Below are positions 6,980 through 13,070 of a stretch of DNA of 28,080 nucleotides, one piece after another. How positions within the stretch are numbered: the first letter of the stretch is position 1; each line of letters begins with the position of its first letter. Location: IMG/VR virus record IMGVR_UViG_3300022752_000305, positions 1 to 28,080 of that record; one strand, 5' to 3'. Made by a program: the position numbers and the translations under genes. This DNA is from a virus. The notes below the pieces were generated by a model. That model saw only the letters and a program-made list of their open reading frames with translations, was not told the origin of the DNA and made no database searches.

Positions 6980-7246
6980 ATGAAACATACTTATTACACC
7001 ATTGGTCAAGCTATTAAGAACAATCCCGATTGGAAATATCTATACAACTTTCAAGTAGGTTCTGAGACGTATTGGGGCTCTTCTATCAATCTTCTGCGCG
7101 TTGCGGTTGAGTTGTGTCCAGATTTAAAAACAAATTTGGACGCTGGCAAGAACGTCATTTGCATTGGCCAAATCAAAGACAAAGCAGAACTCAGAGCTAT
7201 TAAATATGCTTTCAATTTAACTCGCAAAGGTGAAAAACATGATTGA
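6980..7246 (+). CDS. Hypothetical accessory protein
   Basis: An 88-residue protein (YTIGQAIKNNPDWKYLYNF; LRAIKYAFNLTRKG). No family recognised. GGAGGA lies four bases before ATG 6980, overlapping the end of the upstream gene, and its end overlaps the next start by 8 bases. Tight coupling suggests co-expression with 7239-7475 and 7472-7678. Confidence 0.75.
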   Translation: MKHTYYTIGQAIKNNPDWKYLYNFQVGSETYWGSSINLLRVAVELCPDLKTNLDAGKNVICIGQIKDKAELRAIKYAFNLTRKGEKHD

Positions 7247-7475
7247 GCATCCGCACCAAGTAAAAATGAGTTACGAAGTTTTTGAATTTAGCTCAGAAAA
7301 GCAAAAAGACGCATGGCTGAAAAGCAATTGCAAAAGCGAATGCGAGAACTTTTACATGTTTACGAAGTTTGACAAAGCCATGGAATTCGCGCGCATGATG
7401 AAACATGTTGCCGTGTTGCAGCACTTCACCGTTTCTGATTTACTTCACCCACTGCACTATAAGGAGCACAAATGA
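7239..7475 (+). CDS. Hypothetical accessory protein
   Basis: A 78-residue protein from ATG 7239 (AAGGTG six bases upstream); a GTG three codons earlier is less likely. Aromatic and Met/Lys-rich sequence (FEFSSEKQKDAWLKSNCK, KFDKAMEFARMMKHVAVLQHF). No recognised domain. It overlaps both neighbours by a few bases. Confidence 0.7.
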   Translation: MIEHPHQVKMSYEVFEFSSEKQKDAWLKSNCKSECENFYMFTKFDKAMEFARMMKHVAVLQHFTVSDLLHPLHYKEHK

Positions 7476-7678
7476 AAATCGAACAAGTTGAAGACTATTA
7501 TGTAATCAACAACGTGATGGGAAATTTAAGCGTATCCTTTGACACCAAAGACGAAGCAGAATTGTTTTTAAAGTTTGCAAAGGCGCGTTGTAAAATTGAA
7601 ATCCTGTCCAATGGTCACAAAGTTGTGCACCCGCCCGAAAGATTATCTGACCTTAAAACAGACGAGTCATTAAACTAG
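7472..7678 (+). CDS. Hypothetical accessory protein
   Basis: A 68-residue protein (EDYYVINNVMGNLSVSFDTKDEAELFLKFAKARCK). The layout, a short beta hairpin followed by KDEAELF and a helix, looks like a small alpha/beta fold, but I cannot assign a family. AAGGAG precedes the ATG, and the start overlaps the stop of the upstream gene (ATGA). The stop lies in TAAACTAG, a sequence also found in the capsid-gene leader. Confidence 0.7.
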   Translation: MKIEQVEDYYVINNVMGNLSVSFDTKDEAELFLKFAKARCKIEILSNGHKVVHPPERLSDLKTDESLN

Positions 7679-7746
7679 CCAGCAGTCCTTTCTTTTTGAT
7701 TCAATTTATGGTTATTGTTTTGCCTCAAAAATTAATTGGGGTGAAA

Positions 7747-8277
7747 ATGTCTTTGGAAGATTTTGTGAACGAGCGTTACGGACGTCTCGTTGCTGTTGAG
7801 TTTGTTGGTCGCAGCAAATGGGGCCATCAAGTGTGGCTTTTTCAATGCGATTGCGGAAAAACAAAAACGATTGACAGAACACATGTGACCCGTGGGACTA
7901 CAAAAAGTTGTGGATGCTTGCGGTCACAATTAACAAGCGAGAGGTTCATTGTGTTTGGCATCAGACAAAATGCCGAAGTTAGATACTCGTACGGATATTG
8001 GATTCGTCTTCGCCGAAAGATTCACGACAAAAACTATGGCACTTATCCTAAATTTGGCGGAATGGGAATCACCATGGATCCAGAGTGGAACGAAGACTTT
8101 GTGCAGTATTACAACGACGTCGGGCCGCGTCCAAAAAAGCATGAACTCGAACGCATTGACTTGTCGAAAGGTTTTGAACTTGGCAACGTCGAATGGCGCC
8201 CAAAGAAATACCAAGAGCAATACGTTCAACGATTAAAAAAGCGTGGATTGCGGCCGGAAGCGAAATGCAGTAATTAA
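7747..8277 (+). CDS. Zinc-ribbon / HNH-like phage DNA-binding protein
   Basis: From ATG 7747 a 176-residue protein. The N-terminal 60 residues (YGRLVAVEFVGRSKWGHQVWLF, CDCGK, KSCGC) form the Cys-rich DNA-binding module common in phage HNH or AP2-type proteins. The C-terminal part (YPKFGGMGITMDPEW, then RPKKHELERIDLSKGFELGNVEWRP) matches the widespread phage family in which an HNH-like core sits next to a conserved ERID-x-G-x-x-x-GNVEW end. Such proteins are free-standing endonucleases or their non-cutting relatives. The frame is open back to 7696, but family starts resemble the sequence after 7747. GGGGTG precedes it closely. Followed by a strong terminator. Confidence 0.75.
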   Translation: MSLEDFVNERYGRLVAVEFVGRSKWGHQVWLFQCDCGKTKTIDRTHVTRGTTKSCGCLRSQLTSERFIVFGIRQNAEVRYSYGYWIRLRRKIHDKNYGTYPKFGGMGITMDPEWNEDFVQYYNDVGPRPKKHELERIDLSKGFELGNVEWRPKKYQEQYVQRLKKRGLRPEAKCSN

Positions 8278-8278
8278 C

Positions 8279-8674
8279 TTAGGGCTGCAATTCTTGGTTG
8301 GTTGCAGCTTTTTTTCTGCGTTGTTCTAAAAACGCTCTGTATTCTCGCTCTCGCATACACATCTTGCAGTTGATAGTTTTCCAATCGGTACTGACAAGAA
8401 AGTTTTTTTCTTCGACGATACGCAACCGGCACATCATTTTAATCCAATGCGTGCCGGAGTAGTCATAGTTTTCGCTTTCGAGATAGTGCGTTTTTACCCT
8501 TTCATTGGCTCTTGTGTTCCAAATTTTGGTTGCCCGTTCAATCGTTTCAGCTTTCACCTGCACGATAACATCACACGACTGGCAATGCACCCACGCTAAA
8601 GTTGGCAACCGAAGTTTTTTTGGCTGGGCGCCGCAAAATGGACACCCAAGAAGTTTCTCAGAAGAATTTATCAA
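8279..8674 (-). CDS. Lar-like restriction alleviation protein (zinc finger)
   Basis: A 131-residue protein whose first 55 residues match the Lar/restriction-alleviation family: LLGCPFCGAQPKK (Cys 11 and 14), HCQSC (Cys 31 and 34), then ERATKIWNTRA, the typical A-x-x-x-WN-x-R end. Lar of the Rac prophage helps DNA escape type I restriction by promoting methylation; many phage relatives are only known by the zinc ribbon. The C-terminal 75 residues are extra and contain another CxxC (NCKMC). It is the last gene of the leftward recombination operon and overlaps the HNH gene by 4 bases. Its role here is inferred from the family and from the nearby methylases. Confidence 0.75.
   Translation of the reverse strand: MINSSEKLLGCPFCGAQPKKLRLPTLAWVHCQSCDVIVQVKAETIERATKIWNTRANERVKTHYLESENYDYSGTHWIKMMCRLRIVEEKNFLVSTDWKTINCKMCMREREYRAFLEQRRKKAATNQELQP
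8284..8315 (+). terminator. Strong rightward terminator inside an antisense gene
   Basis: Seven-bp stem GCTGCAA/TTGCAGC (8284-8290 with 8302-8308), then seven T. It ends the rightward transcript while lying in the last codons of the convergent Lar-like gene. Without a U tract on the other strand it should not stop leftward transcription. Confidence 0.8.
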
Positions 8675-9117
8675 TTTAAGTTATCTCCGGTTTTATTTTT
8701 TAAGCGATTATGTTCTTCTGTGTGGTGTTTTTGGCATAGCCACATAATTTCTAAAGGTTTAGAATAATCTGTGTGGTGCGCATGTACTTTTAAATCGCCA
8801 CAAACTTCGCATGGCTGCTTCACGAGTTTACCTGAGCGTATTGCGTATTTTGTTTTAGCGCGAGCAGAAAATTTTTCTGGATTTTTTTTGCGAGTTTTTT
8901 TTTGTGCAAAAAATCTCCATTTTTTCCTACTATTTGTTTTTTCACGTTCTTTATAATATTCTGTTATTTTTTTAATATTTTTTGCATAATATGTTTTAAC
9001 ATCATTTTTTTTGCAATTTTTGCAAGCATTTAGATATCCATCTTTCATTTTTGAATGTTTATAAAAACAATCTAATGATTTTTTTTCTGAACATTTAAAA
9101 CATATTTTTTCTAACAT
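8671..9117 (-). CDS. HNH endonuclease-like zinc protein, AT-rich
   Basis: A 148-residue protein with an N-terminal zinc ribbon (ICFKCSEKKSLDCFYKHS, then YLNACKNCKK; Cys 6, 9, 32 and 35), a very basic middle segment, and a C-terminal HNH-type motif (CEVCGD at 103-108, VHAHHTDYSK at 111-120, WLCQKHHTEEH at 127-136). These are free-standing phage HNH proteins that cut or nick DNA; cleavage specificity is unknown. The gene's codons are clearly more A/T-rich than those on either side, with long T runs on the plus strand, as expected for a mobile HNH gene. AAAGGA lies six bases before ATG. Confidence 0.8.
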   Translation of the reverse strand: MLEKICFKCSEKKSLDCFYKHSKMKDGYLNACKNCKKNDVKTYYAKNIKKITEYYKEREKTNSRKKWRFFAQKKTRKKNPEKFSARAKTKYAIRSGKLVKQPCEVCGDLKVHAHHTDYSKPLEIMWLCQKHHTEEHNRLKNKTGDNLN

Positions 9118-9127
9118 TTATAATCCT

Positions 9128-9508
9128 TTAAAAAGGCGTTTCCTCACTATCAAAATCTCCCGCGCTGGTGTTCATGTGTTGCGGAACGGAATAACTCGTC
9201 GCTTGGGGTAACTGTTGTTGCTCTTGCTTCGAATAGTACGACAAGTCGCTCGCTCGTACGTTTAGATACGTCTTTCCGTCTTTGCCCTGGCTTGTGGTCA
9301 GTCGCCCAGTCACTGTGACTTTTGAGCCTTTGGTGAGTTTTTGCGCGTAAGAAATTAAGTCGCCATAAGCATTCACCGAATACCAATCGGTTTCGTCTTT
9401 GCCTTTGTTGCTGGCTACTGAAAATCGAACGTATGGAACTTTCGAGCCAGTGGATTTCATTTCAGCATCGGAGCCCGAGTTTCCAATAAGCGTAATGTAG
9501 CAAGTCAT
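9128..9508 (-). CDS. ssb: Single-stranded DNA-binding protein
   Basis: A 126-residue SSB. The OB-fold runs over residues 1-95 (ITLIGNSGSDAEMK, VPYVRFSVASNK, DWYSVNAYGD, GSKVTVTGRL, LNVRASDL), followed by a short Gln-rich linker and the acidic tip DFDSEETPF that binds partner proteins. Shorter than bacterial SSBs but complete. It protects single strands during replication and recombination and probably works with the ERF annealing protein and exonuclease upstream in the same leftward operon. GGA lies 10 bases before ATG. Confidence 0.93.
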   Translation of the reverse strand: MTCYITLIGNSGSDAEMKSTGSKVPYVRFSVASNKGKDETDWYSVNAYGDLISYAQKLTKGSKVTVTGRLTTSQGKDGKTYLNVRASDLSYYSKQEQQQLPQATSYSVPQHMNTSAGDFDSEETPF

Positions 9509-9509
9509 T

Positions 9510-9746
9510 TTAGTTTGTTCCTTTTAAAAAAAGTTCGTATTGAGTTGCGATTTTAATCAAACTATCTAAAGCCTCACCGGTTTCCAAATCAGCCACCGAT
9601 TGCAGGTCAATGACAATTTTTCTCAGCACGGACGAGGGAATGAAATAATCGCCGGTCAATGTTTCTCGAACAACTTGTGGTCTAGCCATACTATAAAAAG
9701 AGAAACGGTCAGAGAAATTAAAGTCATTTCGATTAAGTTCATTCAT
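9510..9746 (-). CDS. Hypothetical protein in recombination operon
   Basis: A 78-residue protein (RPQVVRETLTGDYFIPSSVLRKIVIDLQSVADLETGEALDSLIKIATQYELF). It has no motif I recognise. AAGGTG precedes the ATG, which overlaps the stop of the exonuclease gene (ATGA), and SSB follows one base after its stop. Co-expression suggests a helper of the exonuclease/ERF/SSB system. Confidence 0.7.
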   Translation of the reverse strand: MNELNRNDFNFSDRFSFYSMARPQVVRETLTGDYFIPSSVLRKIVIDLQSVADLETGEALDSLIKIATQYELFLKGTN

Positions 9747-10540
9747 TGTTCACCTTCTTGGTTGTTGTGGCACACATTAAAAAACTGACACTTACTGCCA
9801 AAACGAAAGCACTGCGAAGTGTTGCCGGGTATTACGTGCATATCGCCACACAGGGCAAAAGTGTTTTCGATGTCGTCCCTTTTGCGAGCCATGGCCGAAA
9901 ACGTAACCTGATGCACTTTTGTGCAATGGGCTTTCATCGACTCCGCCACCGTCCACACTTCTGTTTTTACCGTTGCGCGCTCTGCATATTCTTCGAGCGT
10001 TTCGGACTTCTTTACTCGTTCGGCTGGTTTTTGCGTGGTTTCATAAGTCAGTCCCCTGAACCGCTTCATGTCAAGGCAAAGTTCTTTGGCAACAACTTCT
10101 GCGTTAGCCACATACGTGGCCACCTGGATGTCGTTATGCAGCATCAGGCGTTTGTCCTGTTCGATTCTGGACGCTGTTTTGCGTTCGGACATAAACCAGT
10201 CACCGGTAAATCCATCTACGCGTACGGCGTCTATAAATCCCTTTACGAGCGATGTTGATATTTTGAACTGATTTATGGCAACCGTTGGCAAATGGCTGGT
10301 GGCGTCTTTGGCGCTGCGCACCATTTTTTTTAGCACGGCTCGGTATGGATATTCGGTCTCTCGCAAACCCTGTAAATCGAACGAGTCAATTTCGTTTTCA
10401 TTGTCGACTAAATAATCAAATGCTGAACCGAAATAAAGCGGCTCGGTTTTTTCATCTGGCAACTTTAAAACGTATTTGAGCAAATATTCCCGGTCACAGC
10501 GTTGCAGACACGATACTTGAGAAGCCGATAGGTAGTTCAC
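9743..10540 (-). CDS. PD-(D/E)XK exonuclease of Cas4/RecB type
   Basis: A 265-residue nuclease. The N-terminal helix (YLSASQVSCLQRCDREYLLKY), GSAFDYL (38-44), GFIDAV with D104, ERKTAS with E119 and K121, and the QVATY motif (139-143) form the RecB-like PD-(D/E)XK core. Cys 11 or 15 together with Cys 244, 251 and 257 form the pattern expected for an Fe-S cluster as in Cas4/AddB. It probably resects DNA ends to make the single strands that ERF anneals, like Red alpha or RecE beside their annealases. Overlaps both neighbours by 4 bases. Confidence 0.87.
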   Translation of the reverse strand: MNYLSASQVSCLQRCDREYLLKYVLKLPDEKTEPLYFGSAFDYLVDNENEIDSFDLQGLRETEYPYRAVLKKMVRSAKDATSHLPTVAINQFKISTSLVKGFIDAVRVDGFTGDWFMSERKTASRIEQDKRLMLHNDIQVATYVANAEVVAKELCLDMKRFRGLTYETTQKPAERVKKSETLEEYAERATVKTEVWTVAESMKAHCTKVHQVTFSAMARKRDDIENTFALCGDMHVIPGNTSQCFRFGSKCQFFNVCHNNQEGEQ

Positions 10541-11181
10541 TTATTGTCCGCCGCATATTTAATCAGAGCATCTTTGATGTCCATTAACGTCAAACCTTGG
10601 TCGGCGAATTGTGCAATGGCCTTTGCGCCGTGGGTTTTTGTGTACTCTTCCGACCAAATCCCATTCTTTTCTCGTAAAAACTTAATGTGCGTAACCATCA
10701 TGTTTTTGTGGGCCGGGTCATTGGCAACAATTTTTGGGCTGGTGGTAAATTGCGAGATGTGATTTTTGTTCTGTTCTGGCTTTACTGTTGGTTGACTGGC
10801 AGATATTCCGGCAGCCACGTTGCCGTCATCATCTTCCGCCGTTACGCCAATCATGGCCGCCAATGCGCCACGCCGTGCGTACGTGATTGCAGAAAGTAGT
10901 TTTTGAGGGTCGTTTGGGTCTTTGCATAGAATGGGATAAATACCTTCAATGTGCTCTCCGGATTCGTGGATGACGCGAGTGATAAGGAGCGGATTGTTTG
11001 TTTCACAAATTCCAGTGAGCTGAACTACCGCAAGACCGTTTGAATGAAGAGCCTCTCGAATAGCATCCCAAACGCTCGCTAAATCAGCATAGGAAGACTT
11101 GTAATGAGGATTCTTGGAATCCTTTATTGCGGGTTTAATTTTGCTTTGGGCTTTTACAAGAGCGGCGTAGACCTTTTGCAT
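10537..11181 (-). CDS. erf: ERF-family single-strand annealing protein
   Basis: A 214-residue recombinase of the P22 Erf family: ALVKAQSKIKPAIKDSKNPHYKSSYADL near the start, SGEHIEGIYPI, and the diagnostic DPQKLLSAITYARRGALAAMIGV-x-AEDDDGN block (residues 90-122). The Ala/Pro/Gln-rich linker is followed by a C-terminal helical domain (residues 150-214). It anneals complementary single strands for recombination or genome circularisation. It is the first gene of the leftward operon; AGGA lies six bases before ATG, and a promoter pair lies 58-85 bases upstream. Confidence 0.93.
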   Translation of the reverse strand: MQKVYAALVKAQSKIKPAIKDSKNPHYKSSYADLASVWDAIREALHSNGLAVVQLTGICETNNPLLITRVIHESGEHIEGIYPILCKDPNDPQKLLSAITYARRGALAAMIGVTAEDDDGNVAAGISASQPTVKPEQNKNHISQFTTSPKIVANDPAHKNMMVTHIKFLREKNGIWSEEYTKTHGAKAIAQFADQGLTLMDIKDALIKYAADNK

Positions 11182-11216
11182 ATTGAATCCTGTTGGTTGA
11201 AAGTGATGGTGTCAAC

Positions 11217-11246
11217 TTGGCTCCATTTGAAAACCTTACTTATACT
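11217..11246 (+). promoter_or_regulatory. Rightward promoter of the structured RNA region
   Basis: TTGGCT (-35, 4 of 6) and TATACT (-10, 5 of 6) with an 18-bp spacer. Transcription would start near 11253, just before the first long helix of the gene-free region. Confidence 0.5.
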
Positions 11247-11266
11247 TTTTCGGTGCTAGAAGTAAA
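11239..11266 (-). promoter_or_regulatory. Leftward promoter of the recombination operon
   Basis: On the minus strand TTTACT and TATAAG are separated by 16 bp; they match consensus at 4 and 5 of 6 positions. It points at erf. Its -10 box overlaps that of the rightward promoter at 11217-11246, so the two cannot easily be used at once. Confidence 0.5.
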
Positions 11267-11722
11267 GGTTGGCAGGAGAATATTTTGGTCATCTAAAGTT
11301 AGGATTTAGACATGATGCCGCCCTACTTCCTATCCTATATTAACCCCTAAACAAGGGAAGCAGCTTTGAAAGTATTCCACTGCTTAGCAGACTATGTTGT
11401 CCAGCGGGATCAAATAGCTCCAGACGGTTCGAGTGCGCTTTGGGGAGTTTCACCCCGGATAGAGCGGCTCGCAGTGATCTCCGTTGCGGCGTGTCCGTGA
11501 GGACCAGAGATACCGTGTAGTTGCCAAGATCCAAAAACTAGAATTTCGCTGATCTCCCTGACGCACGTCCCCTTCGCAAGTTCGGCCATTACTCCGCCAC
11601 TGCTACTCAGACTGTCCTCGAAGACCTCCAGCCCATCTCTTCTTTAGGAGATTAAAGCATCCCAGGGAATGGATTCTTCCCGTCAGCCGCAAAGTTTAAA
11701 AAGTAGAAGCGGCAAAATACTT

Positions 11723-11750
11723 TTGAAAAAGTAAATTTATTTATTAAAAG
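11723..11750 (+). promoter_or_regulatory. Possible internal promoter for a short RNA of about 95 nt
   Basis: TTGAAA and TAAAAG, 16 bp apart (5 and 4 of 6). Transcription from about 11757 would give a short RNA of three hairpins: TAGGA/TCCTA (11767-11784), a 9-bp stem AGTTTATTT/AAATAAACT (11790-11814) and the terminator. Confidence 0.35.
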
Positions 11751-11819
11751 AACTTGCAACCGAATGTAGGATCGTGTAGTCCTAAAATCAGTTTATTTCT
11801 TCGTCAAATAAACTCACAG

Positions 11820-11851
11820 GAGCGGTCTCGCAAAAGATGCGCTCTTTTTTC
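11820..11851 (+). terminator. Rho-independent terminator
   Basis: GAGCG pairs with CGCTC (11820-11824 with 11840-11844), with an inner TCT/AGA stem, followed by six T and a C/T tail. Preceded by the 9-bp hairpin 11790-11814. Confidence 0.7.
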
Positions 11852-11882
11852 TTTGGATCATTCTTAGATCGACTCACCAAAA

Positions 11883-11986
11883 AAGTAAAGTTGACCCAAA
11901 AAAAGATCCGTACTTTTCAACGCCAAAACACAAATTGCCTTTTGCGTGTTAACCGGTGCGCCAAAAACATACCAATACTTTACTTT
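11883..11986 (+). promoter_or_regulatory. Inverted and direct AAGTAAA repeats before the early gene
   Basis: AAGTAAAGT at 11883-11891 is inverted as ACTTTACTT at 11978-11986. Further AAGTAAA-like copies lie at 11260, 11729 and about 12000. They cluster between the divergent operons, where an operator or origin site would be expected. The rest of 11852-12037 holds only AT-rich sequence, a GTTAAC palindrome and the ribosome binding site of the next gene; no clear promoter. Confidence 0.3.
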
Positions 11987-12037
11987 TACTTAAAAACAAA
12001 GTAAACGTTTTTTGATTAACACAAAAGGAGTAACAAA

Positions 12038-12679
12038 ATGAACGATATTGATTCAATTCCAAAACTAGAAAAAGACCGTGAGCCCATTGGGGGCATCAAA
12101 ACTTTTTGCGTGTCCATTGAGGGCATTTCGCCCCTTTTGCACCATCGCATGAGCCAAGAAAGCGTCATGGCCTTGCTTGGCGCCAAGTCTAAAAAGAAAA
12201 AAGACAAAGTAGAACAAACCCCCCGGCAAATTGCCGAAGAGGCCGTGTATCGAAACGACAAAAACGAATACTACATACCGGCTGGCTATTTGTCCGGCGC
12301 GTTTGGCTATGCGGCTGGCGACTACAAACAATCAAACTCTTCGCGCAAGTCGTACAAGTCCATTGCCGGCGGATTGTTCAGACCGTCGTGCGAGCAAATT
12401 ATTTTAAAAGACCCCGAAACAAAAAAATGTTTAAACGGCTACGAAGTCGACATCCGCAAAGGCACCAACCACCTCAAAGGCGCCGTGGCCATTTGTCGCC
12501 CACGGTTTGACCGCTGGGCCGCCGATTTTGAAGTGATGATCGACACCGATTTGATTTCCGTTGAAACCGCCCAAGCCATTTTGGAAGACGCCGGTAAAAA
12601 AGCCGGCATTGGAAGTTTTCGGGTTAGCAAAGGCGGTTATTTTGGGCAATTTAGAATTACAAGTTTTAAAAAGCTTTAA
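12038..12679 (+). CDS. Conserved phage-type protein of unknown function
   Basis: A 213-residue protein. The start of the fold reads FCVSIEGISPLLHHRMSQE (residues 23-41), followed by a Lys-rich loop, PRQIAEEAVYRN, YYIPAGYLSGAFGYAAGDYK, and a Gly-rich end GIGSFRVSKGGYFGQFRI. The PLL-HH-R start and the Gly-rich last strands are typical of an unnamed family frequent next to phage recombination or replication genes. A RAMP/Cas7-like ferredoxin fold is conceivable from this pattern but is speculation. AAGGAG lies seven bases before ATG. It is the first rightward gene after the divergent promoter region. Third codon positions are richer in C/G than in its neighbours. Confidence 0.75.
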   Translation: MNDIDSIPKLEKDREPIGGIKTFCVSIEGISPLLHHRMSQESVMALLGAKSKKKKDKVEQTPRQIAEEAVYRNDKNEYYIPAGYLSGAFGYAAGDYKQSNSSRKSYKSIAGGLFRPSCEQIILKDPETKKCLNGYEVDIRKGTNHLKGAVAICRPRFDRWAADFEVMIDTDLISVETAQAILEDAGKKAGIGSFRVSKGGYFGQFRITSFKKL

Positions 12680-12721
12680 ACATTTAAACTTAATTTTGTG
12701 TTGTTCGGTTAGGTGGTGCAA

Positions 12722-12761
12722 TGTGCGTTAGAGAGATGCGTTGTGCGTTAGAGCGATGCGT
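12722..12761 (+). repeat. Tandem 20-bp repeat, two copies
   Basis: TGTGCGTTAGAGnGATGCGT occurs twice head to tail (12722-12741 and 12742-12761) with one mismatch, at the start of the G/T-rich gene-free region. Confidence 0.85.
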
Positions 12762-12772
12762 TGTAGGGTAAA

Positions 12773-12910
12773 GAAAGTTCAGTCTCGTACCGTGTTGCAA
12801 AGCAGTGTCGAGCGTTGTGCCGTTGCGTTTTGTAATGTTTTGAAAGTTCAGTCTCGCAGGGTGTTGCAAAGCAGTGTATCGTACTGTCATGTTTTGAAAG
12901 TTAAGTCTTG
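12773..12910 (+). repeat. Degenerate repeats in a G/T-rich gene-free region
   Basis: GAAAGTTCAGTCTCG at 12773 and 12842, with the variant GAAAGTTAAGTCTTG at 12896, is followed in the first two copies by the exact GTGTTGCAAAGCAGTGT (12792-12808, 12861-12877). The first two copies are 69 bp apart, the third 54 bp further. The whole gap 12680-13070 has no credible gene. Its plus strand is very rich in G and T and poor in C until the terminator at 12981. It could be a 3' untranslated RNA of the upstream gene, a separate RNA, or a protein-binding or replication site. Confidence 0.75.
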
Positions 12911-12980
12911 TTTGGCGTTGTAGTGTAAAGTGTTTTATGGTGTTTTTATGTAAAGTAGACTAATATTAGGCATCGTTTGA

Positions 12981-13001
12981 AACCGCTTCGGCGGTTTTTT
13001 T
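12981..13001 (+). terminator. Strong rho-independent terminator
   Basis: AACCGC and GCGGTT form a six-bp stem around the very stable TTCG tetraloop (12987-12990), followed by a T run. It ends transcription through the G/T-rich repeats. Confidence 0.9.
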
Positions 13002-13070
13002 ATTCTCAAAAATACCTGCCAAAATGTCACCATAAGGCCAAGGTTGAAAAAAGCGTGTTAACTTTGGTGC

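Larger units (their letters stand above)
11253..11851 (+). ncRNA. Candidate large structured non-coding RNA (about 600 nt)
   Basis: This stretch has no credible gene but many helices. Nested stem 1: GAAGTA 11259-11264 with 11324-11329, GGCA 11271-11274 with 11316-11319, TCAT 11289-11292 with 11312-11315, CTAAA 11293-11297 with 11305-11309. Stem 2: CGAG 11430-11433 with 11468-11471 around GGGG/CCCC 11442-11445/11453-11456. Stem 3: ATCTC 11477-11481 with 11507-11511 around GTCC/GGAC closed by the GNRA loop GTGA (11497-11500). Others: ATCTC/GAGAT 11635-11652 and GGGAA/TTCCC 11665-11681. A promoter lies at its start and a terminator at its end. Length and phage setting recall ROOL or GOLLD RNAs, but I cannot confirm a family. 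The part after about 11690 is AT-rich and may be a separate small RNA. Confidence 0.5.

Noticed and set aside
9746-10258. Rightward 170-codon frame inside the exonuclease gene
   Set aside because: Antisense shadow of a gene with clear PD-(D/E)XK motifs.
11421-11445. GGTTCGAG resembling a tRNA or tmRNA T-loop
   Set aside because: No matching acceptor stem, CCA end or tmRNA tag frame in either direction.
11340-11534. Leftward 64-codon reading frame in the structured region, and an overlapping frame of about 80 codons in the same strand
   Set aside because: TTG start without ribosome binding site, two long frames in the same stretch, and both lie on predicted RNA helices; better explained by stop-poor structured RNA.
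12690-12890. Leftward 66-codon frame in the G/T-rich region
   Set aside because: It is built from the repeats, has no ribosome binding site and an odd Thr/Arg/Asn composition.
12722-12910. CRISPR-like array
   Set aside because: Repeats are degenerate, of two different kinds, unevenly spaced (69 and 54 bp) and without cas genes.
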